From Verrucomicrobiota bacterium (lineage in GTDB: Bacteria; Verrucomicrobiota; Verrucomicrobiia; Limisphaerales; SIBE01): a DNA stretch of 41,770 bases. The notes below the pieces were generated by a model. It did no database searches and was not told the DNA's origin. It saw only the letters and a program-made list of their open reading frames with translations. How positions within the stretch are numbered: the stretch's first letter is position 1; each line of letters starts with the position of its first letter. The stretch spans positions 1-41,770 of the forward strand of contig VHCZ01000024.1 in NCBI GenBank assembly GCA_016871535.1. Reading direction: 5' to 3'. The position numbers and the translations under genes were made by a program. Of the stretch, positions 37,969 to 41,770 are shown in pieces.

Positions 37969-38210
37969 TAGGGCGAGCCTGTCCCCAGCGAGCCGAGTCG
38001 GACGTGTTCCACGCACGTCGAGCGGCTCGCCGGGACGGACTCGCCCTACCGGGTTCATGGGAAGTTGCCACGGCCAAAAAGCCGTGCACACGGCTCGTGA
38101 ACCGAAAACCGTGCGGACCGCAGCCTTCAGGCTGCTTCCGCGCACTCTCCGGATTCGAGCGTTGAAGCGGCCTAAAGGCCACGGTCCGGAGGAACGGTTC
38201 ATGGGAAGAG
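37969..38210. repeat. Palindromic module array 3
   Basis: A GGTAGGGCGAG unit (37969-38050), almost identical to the one in apbE, then GTTCATGGGAAG, a CACGGCCAAAAAGCCGTG hairpin, and a 106-bp unit (38098-38203) nearly the same as 28556-28660. The module order after the first unit is the same as in array 2. It truncates the DruA-like remnant. Confidence 0.85.
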
Positions 38211-38281
38211 TTCAGGTCCAAAAGGAACAGGACGCTTGGCCATCGGCAAATGAGAGGTTCGACTTTGTCTTTCAAAAACGG

Positions 38282-38953
38282 TCATCTCAGGAAGATCTCG
38301 TTCGTGGCGCCTTTGAATTCCACCGTGACGCTGTGGCGCTCGATTCCGACCACGCGGGCGCCGTCCACGGTGTCACCCATGAACAGCGTCCGGTTGTTGA
38401 TCAGCACGGACGGTTTGGACATGCGGAAATAAATTCCACCCAGCTTGAGCGGCGGGAAGGTGACATTCCGCGAAGCCTGTTGCGCTGGCACTTCGGTGGC
38501 GGGGGCCTGCGGTGACGGGCTTTCGTCCTTCGCCGGCGCAGTGGGCACGATCGTGTTCGGAGTTGTCTCCGCAACTTTGACGGGCGGAACGCTTGCCACG
38601 GTGGGCGCGGGCGTCGTGGAAGGCGCGGAACTCGGCGGCGGGGCCGGCGAGGCGACCGTCGTCTTTGGTTCGGGCGGGGAAGTCGTGGCGGGGAGCGGAG
38701 TCTCAGTTTGGACAGGTTTGGGAGAGGCGGATTCGGTTTGGCGCGCCTCTTGAAGCGCTGCGTCCAGTTTGGCCACGGCTTGGAACGGTTTGGTCAGGTT
38801 CGACGCGATGGGAGATTTGCCTGCGGCGGGCGCCTGGTTTGTGGCCGGTGGTTTAACGGCTGCGACCTGGAGGGGCGCGGGCGCGTTAAGCCACTGCCAG
38901 AGGTACCAGCAACCCGCCAGCAGCAGGACGGCGGCTCCGCCAACGAAGATCAC
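38282..38953 (-). CDS. GspB-like secretion protein, membrane and C-terminal part
   Basis: The product has one membrane helix (MIFVGGAAVLLLAGCWYLW), a long Pro/Ala/Thr linker (about 30-150), and a C-terminal domain with FPPLKLGGIYFRMSKPSVLI, LINNRTLFMGDTVDGARV and GIERHSVTVEF. This is the type II secretion system GspB/general secretion assembly domain, which works with the ExeA ATPase in aeromonads to assemble the secretin. The start given is GTG at 38953. Four codons upstream, in the same frame, is a TAA that separates it from the conserved cytoplasmic start. See the next entry. Confidence 0.7.
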   Translation of the reverse strand: MIFVGGAAVLLLAGCWYLWQWLNAPAPLQVAAVKPPATNQAPAAGKSPIASNLTKPFQAVAKLDAALQEARQTESASPKPVQTETPLPATTSPPEPKTTVASPAPPPSSAPSTTPAPTVASVPPVKVAETTPNTIVPTAPAKDESPSPQAPATEVPAQQASRNVTFPPLKLGGIYFRMSKPSVLINNRTLFMGDTVDGARVVGIERHSVTVEFKGATNEIFLR

Positions 38954-38965
38954 CGAGTTTTTCCG

Positions 38966-39076
38966 TTAGGGTTCAGGATTCTCGACGGGTTGGAGCGGGG
39001 GGTCCGCGGGAGATTCCGGCGGTGGCTTCGCGGGGCCTTGCCGGGCGCGTTTGAGAGCATCATTGATCAGGCTCAT
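38966..39076 (-). CDS. GspB-like N-terminal cytoplasmic piece ending at an in-frame stop
   Basis: MSLINDALKRARQGPAKPPP is the canonical start of GspB proteins. The frame stops after 36 residues (VENPEP then TAA at 38966-38968) and, in the same frame, RKNSV leads into the membrane helix of the next piece. The ATG overlaps the exeA stop as ATGA (39073-39076), the sign of translational coupling. The simplest reading is one gene split by a nonsense mutation or a base-call error; reinitiation at the GTG is possible. Confidence 0.65.
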   Translation of the reverse strand: MSLINDALKRARQGPAKPPPESPADPPLQPVENPEP

Positions 39077-39888
39077 ACGTTGATCTTTCCTTCCAATTCC
39101 CGAATGGCCACGCCGGCCATCCGATAGTCGATGCATTCCCGCTGCTGAACGTAACCGGCCAGGAGGCATTTGTCACACACGGCGTTCACGAGGCGAGGAA
39201 TGCTCTGGCTGTAGCGGTAAATCCGCCAGAGCGCCGTCATCGTGAAGTAAGGCGAGCCTTTGGCGCCGGACACTTCCAGGCGATGCTGCACGTAACGTCC
39301 AACCTCGCCGCGCTTCAAAGGGCGCAAGTGATACCGCACCGTGATCCGCTGCCGCAGTTGCCGCAATTCGAACGCATTCAACCGGTCGCGTAATTCGGGC
39401 TGGCCCATCAGCACAATCTGGAGAAGCTTGCGGTCGTCGGTTTCCAGATTCGAGAGCAGCCGGACTACTTCGAGCAGGTCGTTGGTCAAATCCTGGGCTT
39501 CGTCGATGATGAGCACGGCGTCGCGCTGGTCCGCGGCCAGCTTCAAGAGGAAGTCGTTCAGGACGGCCACGGTTTCCAGGCGGTCCATGCCGTGCACGGC
39601 CAGGCCGAATTCCATCGCGATCGCTTTGATGAGTTGGTCCGCATTTAGGACCGGATTGAGAATGAGCGCGGTCGCAAACCGGTCGCCGAGCTGTTCGAGC
39701 ATGGCCCGGCAAATGGTCGTCTTGCCGGAACCGACTTCGCCCGTAAGTTGCACGAAACCTTTGCGCTCCCGGATGCCGTAGAGCAAGTGATTGAACGCCT
39801 CGCGATGTTTGGCGCTGTAAAACAGAAACCTTGGGTTGGGCGTCAGATCAAACGGCGGCTCCGTCAGACCGTAGTAGTCCAGATACAC
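39073..39888 (-). CDS. ExeA-like AAA ATPase (type II secretion)
   Basis: ExeA-type ATPases, with GspB/ExeB, help insert the secretin multimer across the peptidoglycan. From GTG 39888 the 271-residue protein begins VYLDYYGLTEPPFDLTPNPR, the standard family opening, with Walker A GEVGSGKTT near 50-58, Walker B VLIIDEAQDL and sensor-like IVLMGQPEL. It ends before the C-terminal peptidoglycan-binding part seen in longer ExeA proteins. A longer frame upstream to 40173 overlaps the ccsA-like gene and lacks family sequence. Overlap with the GspB-like start indicates a two-gene unit. Confidence 0.88.
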   Translation of the reverse strand: MYLDYYGLTEPPFDLTPNPRFLFYSAKHREAFNHLLYGIRERKGFVQLTGEVGSGKTTICRAMLEQLGDRFATALILNPVLNADQLIKAIAMEFGLAVHGMDRLETVAVLNDFLLKLAADQRDAVLIIDEAQDLTNDLLEVVRLLSNLETDDRKLLQIVLMGQPELRDRLNAFELRQLRQRITVRYHLRPLKRGEVGRYVQHRLEVSGAKGSPYFTMTALWRIYRYSQSIPRLVNAVCDKCLLAGYVQQRECIDYRMAGVAIRELEGKINV

Positions 39889-40048
39889 AAGTTTTCTATA
39901 GCCAAAACGGAGGGCGGAGAGAAGCAAAAGGTTTTCCTGGCGCGGAGAGACGAGCGGCTTCGGTCTCGAGGCTCCCGACCTCAGCGAAAAGAGTTCGAGA
40001 TTACGTGGGAGGGCGCAAACTTGTGGCTGCTGTGCGCGCTGAAGCGGT

Positions 40049-40891
40049 TCAGCAACCTGCCTTCCGCAGCCAGCCTGCGGGGGCCAATCCGACCAGAAAG
40101 ACAACGAGATTGGAGGCGATAACGGCCAGCAGGAGCCCCGCGTAGTTCGGCGCTCGGTAGGAGTGGACCTCACTCAATAAATTTCCTCCGAACCACGCCA
40201 GGCTGACGACGATGTTACCCAGGACACTCAGGAGGAGGATGCTCCCAGCCGTGACCCAGCGGACCCGGTGGAGCGTCAGGAAACAAATCAGCCAGATCAC
40301 GACGCACAGCCCTCCGGTTTCCTTTGCGTCCCAAGCCCAGTAACGGCCCCATTCGAGACGAGCCCAAACCGTCCCGAGCACTACGCCGATCGCCGTCAGG
40401 GATGTGGCCACACAGCCAAAAGTGAAACTGACCCGAGAGAGCGATTGCAGGCGAATCGGAGTGAAGTCGGCAACGCAACGTTGGCCGACGAAACAAACCC
40501 CAAGTGTCCCGAGGAGGAACACGCTCAAGTATCCCAGCGTCACGGTGAAAACGTGGATGGCCAGCAAGAGACTCGATCTGCCGGTCTCGAAGCGTGAGGA
40601 CAGAAAGACGGCCAGGAGGAGCGCCGCAGCAACGCCGACCCCGGCCACCGCTCTGACCGGCCACCACGTGCCACGCTCCAGCTTCTGAAACTCTGATGCG
40701 ATGGCCGGCGGTGATCCCAGTTGCCGGACCGCAAGTTGGAACGCTTCAGCCTCGGTCATTCCCGACCGGACAAGCAGGTCCACGTGCTCCCGCAAATGAC
40801 TTTCCAATTCATCGGCCGCATCACGCCCGACGTGGCGCGCAGCCATCAGGGTCTTGCGCCATTCGGTGATCCATGATTCCAGATCATGCAT
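40049..40891 (-). CDS. HAAS (permease prefix) domain fused to a CcsA-like membrane protein
   Basis: Residues 1-75 form the HAAS/permease-prefix domain (LESWITEWRKTLMAARHVGR and AADELESHLREHVDLLVRSG, then EAFQLAVRQLGSP), typically linked to PadR repressors. After a helix come about six membrane spans with a CcsA/CcmC-type heme-handling core: AIHVFTVTLGYLSVFLLG, GTVWARLEWGRYWAWDAKET with the WWD-like motif, HRVRWVTAG and LLSEVHSYRAP. CcsA proteins bind heme through conserved histidines and the tryptophan-rich loop in cytochrome c maturation. The fusion of the two domains is unusual. The start overlaps the padR stop by 8 bp. No ResB/Ccs1 partner is nearby. Confidence 0.85.
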   Translation of the reverse strand: MHDLESWITEWRKTLMAARHVGRDAADELESHLREHVDLLVRSGMTEAEAFQLAVRQLGSPPAIASEFQKLERGTWWPVRAVAGVGVAAALLLAVFLSSRFETGRSSLLLAIHVFTVTLGYLSVFLLGTLGVCFVGQRCVADFTPIRLQSLSRVSFTFGCVATSLTAIGVVLGTVWARLEWGRYWAWDAKETGGLCVVIWLICFLTLHRVRWVTAGSILLLSVLGNIVVSLAWFGGNLLSEVHSYRAPNYAGLLLAVIASNLVVFLVGLAPAGWLRKAGC

Positions 40892-41219
40892 GGTTCGGCC
40901 TCCAGAGTTGATTCAAGGTTGAAGAAACCAACGTCCATTGCTTCTTCTGCTGGCGGAGCAACTTTCGCCCCTCCGGTTGCAGCGAGTAATACTTTCGTTT
41001 GCGACCGGACTCGGATTTTGTCCAGCGACTGCTCACCAGACGCTGGTCTTCGAGCCAGTGCAAAACGGGATACAGCATGCCGTCGGTCCACGCGATTTGT
41101 CCGCCAGACAGATCCTTGACGCGCTGAATGATTGCATAGCCGTAACTCTCGCCTTCGGAAAGAATCGAGAGCACCAGCGCCACCGAGGAAGCGGCCACCA
41201 ATTCCTTTTCAAGTTTCAT
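40884..41219 (-). CDS. PadR-family transcriptional regulator
   Basis: A winged-helix repressor of about 111 residues from ATG 41219 (MKLEKELVAASSVALVLSIL). Family features are ESYGYAIIQRVKDLSGGQ, WTDGMLYPVLHWLEDQRLV and SGRKRKYYSLQPEGRKLL. A longer frame to 41246 would start inside the promoter palindrome. PadR dimers bind inverted repeats, and a perfect one covers its own promoter, so autoregulation is likely. It overlaps the HAAS-CcsA gene, as PadR-HAAS pairs commonly do; it probably controls that gene. Confidence 0.93.
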   Translation of the reverse strand: MKLEKELVAASSVALVLSILSEGESYGYAIIQRVKDLSGGQIAWTDGMLYPVLHWLEDQRLVSSRWTKSESGRKRKYYSLQPEGRKLLRQQKKQWTLVSSTLNQLWRPNHA

Positions 41220-41227
41220 GGCCCCAG

Positions 41228-41256
41228 AACATACATTGCACTGCAATGTATGTCAA
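41228..41256 (-). promoter_or_regulatory. padR promoter with palindromic operator in the spacer
   Basis: On the minus strand TTGACA (41256-41251) is followed by 17 bases and TATGTT (41233-41228). A perfect 25-bp palindrome (41229-41253, half-site ACATACATTGCA around one central base) fills the spacer and both inner box edges. Transcription should start near 41221-41222, two or three bases before the ATG. Confidence 0.75.
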
Positions 41257-41301
41257 GGAGAACCGCGCGGCTGCGCGGCTGCGATGTCGATTCGCCGACG
41301 G

Positions 41302-41363
41302 TGGGGCGACGCTCCTGTGGAGCTTTTCTTCGATGGCATTGGCTTGGCAGGAGCTTCGCCCCA
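41302..41363. repeat. Palindrome TGGGGCGACGCTCCTG / CAGGAGCTTCGCCCCA
   Basis: The 16-nt arms at 41302-41317 and 41348-41363 are complementary with one mismatch and enclose a 30-nt loop. It lies between the padR promoter and repeat copy C. Confidence 0.65.
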
Positions 41364-41367
41364 TCTT

Positions 41368-41642
41368 AGAGCGTGTCCGAAAATTCCGCGGGGTCCTGTT
41401 TTCGCGCCAAAGGCCGGATGGCGAGGCGCAACGAAGGAGAATATCCTCCCTGGATCTTCGACTGAGGAGCAACGAAGCCAGGCGGCCTTTGGCGCGAAAA
41501 CCCTCCGGGCGGCGGGTCTTTTGTCCGTGGCCTGCGTTGGCTCGGTCCTTACAGCCCGCGTTGGGGATGCTCGGACCTCGCCGCCTTGGCCACAGCCAAA
41601 ATCCCTCGCCGCAGGACCCCGCGCAATTTTCGGACACGCTCT
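41368..41642 (-). repeat. Variable-stem/conserved-loop element, copy C (275 bp, complete, inverted)
   Basis: This is the same element as copy B in reverse orientation and with the same length. Terminal inverted repeats are AGAGCGTGTCCGAAAATT on both ends and extend through GCGGGGTCCT/AGGACCCCGC. The inner stem GTTTTCGCGCCAAAGGCC (41398-41415) pairs perfectly with 41484-41501. Relative to copy B, changes on one arm are matched on the other. The loop block GAGGAGCAACG (41464-41474) is conserved. No target-site duplication is obvious. Confidence 0.85.
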
Positions 41643-41643
41643 C

Positions 41644-41770
41644 AGGGTCTGTGCAAAAATAAATTCCGGTTTTGCTGGAGGCGATTTCGCTTTCTGGCGA
41701 GGCACGACGAAGGAGCATAGCCAGGGCTCTGCGACTGAGGAGAAACGAAGCCAGAAAGCGAAATCGCCCC
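41644..41770 (-). repeat. Variable-stem/conserved-loop element, copy D (cut by window end)
   Basis: It begins one base after copy C with AGGGTCTGTGCAAAAAT, a diverged version of the terminal repeat. The inner stem GGCGATTTCGCTTTCTGGC (41680-41698) pairs perfectly over 19 bp with 41750-41768, and its sequence is unlike the stems of A, B or C. The loop keeps GAGGAGAAACG (41737-41747) and GGCACGACGAAGGAGCATA. The right end lies outside the window. Confidence 0.75.

Noticed and set aside
37571-38275. A 234-codon minus-strand frame over the DruA-like remnant and array 3
   Set aside because: Its sequence is mostly the reverse translation of the palindromic modules and it opposes a recognisable family on the plus strand.
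39888-40173. A longer start for the ExeA-like protein at 40173
   Set aside because: The extra residues are low in family similarity and the region overlaps the HAAS-CcsA coding sequence. The family opening YLDYYGLTEPPF directly follows the GTG at 39888.

Overview
The window is a high-GC bacterial chromosome segment, very probably from the Verrucomicrobiota. The best taxonomic evidence is in the 16S rRNA gene: the region normally matched by the general EUB338 probe reads ACACCTACGGGTGGCAGC (11232-11249), the variant targeted by the EUB338-III probe for Verrucomicrobia. The surrounding 16S sequence (GTAAACCCCTGTCAT) and the gene content (FGE-sulfatase proteins with W/F-rich front domains, HAAS/PadR pairs, HGSNAT-like acyltransferases, many palindromic repeats) fit this. 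Few genes have a clear Shine-Dalgarno site although the 16S 3' end keeps CCTCC.

Layout. 1-5.0 kb: a Tat-exported amidase and a decayed NodT/TolC-family outer-membrane efflux gene, both on the minus strand, surrounded and invaded by palindromic repeats. 5-10.4 kb: a PfkB sugar kinase, EF-P, a TPR protein, a tandem-GNAT acetyltransferase, a LarA-type lactate racemase homologue and YacG. 10.4-16.3 kb: a complete rRNA operon (leader, 16S, tRNA-Ala, tRNA-Ile, 23S, 5S) with boxA-like motifs before each rRNA and recognisable processing stems. 16.5-20.2 kb: rpsP-khpA-trmD-rplS, a stand-alone CoaB-like protein and an FGE-sulfatase protein. 20.2-24.3 kb (minus strand): argS, a PTS EIIA(Ntr)-like gene and a large secreted Ala-rich repeat protein. 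24.7-28.2 kb: a MacA-MacB efflux operon. 28.2-38.3 kb: a plastic zone with functional genes (SDR, acyltransferase, ApbE-DUF2271, PepSY membrane protein, thrS, a Phd/PIN toxin-antitoxin pair) between repeat arrays and gene remnants (esterase, HNH, GxxExxY, DruA-like). 38.3-41.2 kb (minus strand): GspB-like and ExeA-like secretion genes, then a PadR repressor coupled to a HAAS-CcsA fusion. 41.3-41.8 kb: more repeats.

The most unusual signal is a dispersed stem-loop family with four copies (1-95, 6184-6458, 41368-41642, 41644-41770). The roughly 50-nt loop is conserved, while the stem arms differ between copies and stay self-complementary. Two copies are both exactly 275 bp, lie in opposite orientation, and have outer terminal inverted repeats that also differ by matched changes on both arms. 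A second family of palindromic modules, joined by TGAACC and TTCATGGGAAG tags, forms arrays and has entered coding frames, including an 84-bp (28-codon) in-frame block in an ApbE gene.

All calls come from reading sequence and translations by eye. No database search, folding program or codon statistics were run. The frameshift in the efflux gene and the in-frame stop in the GspB-like gene could be assembly or sequencing errors.
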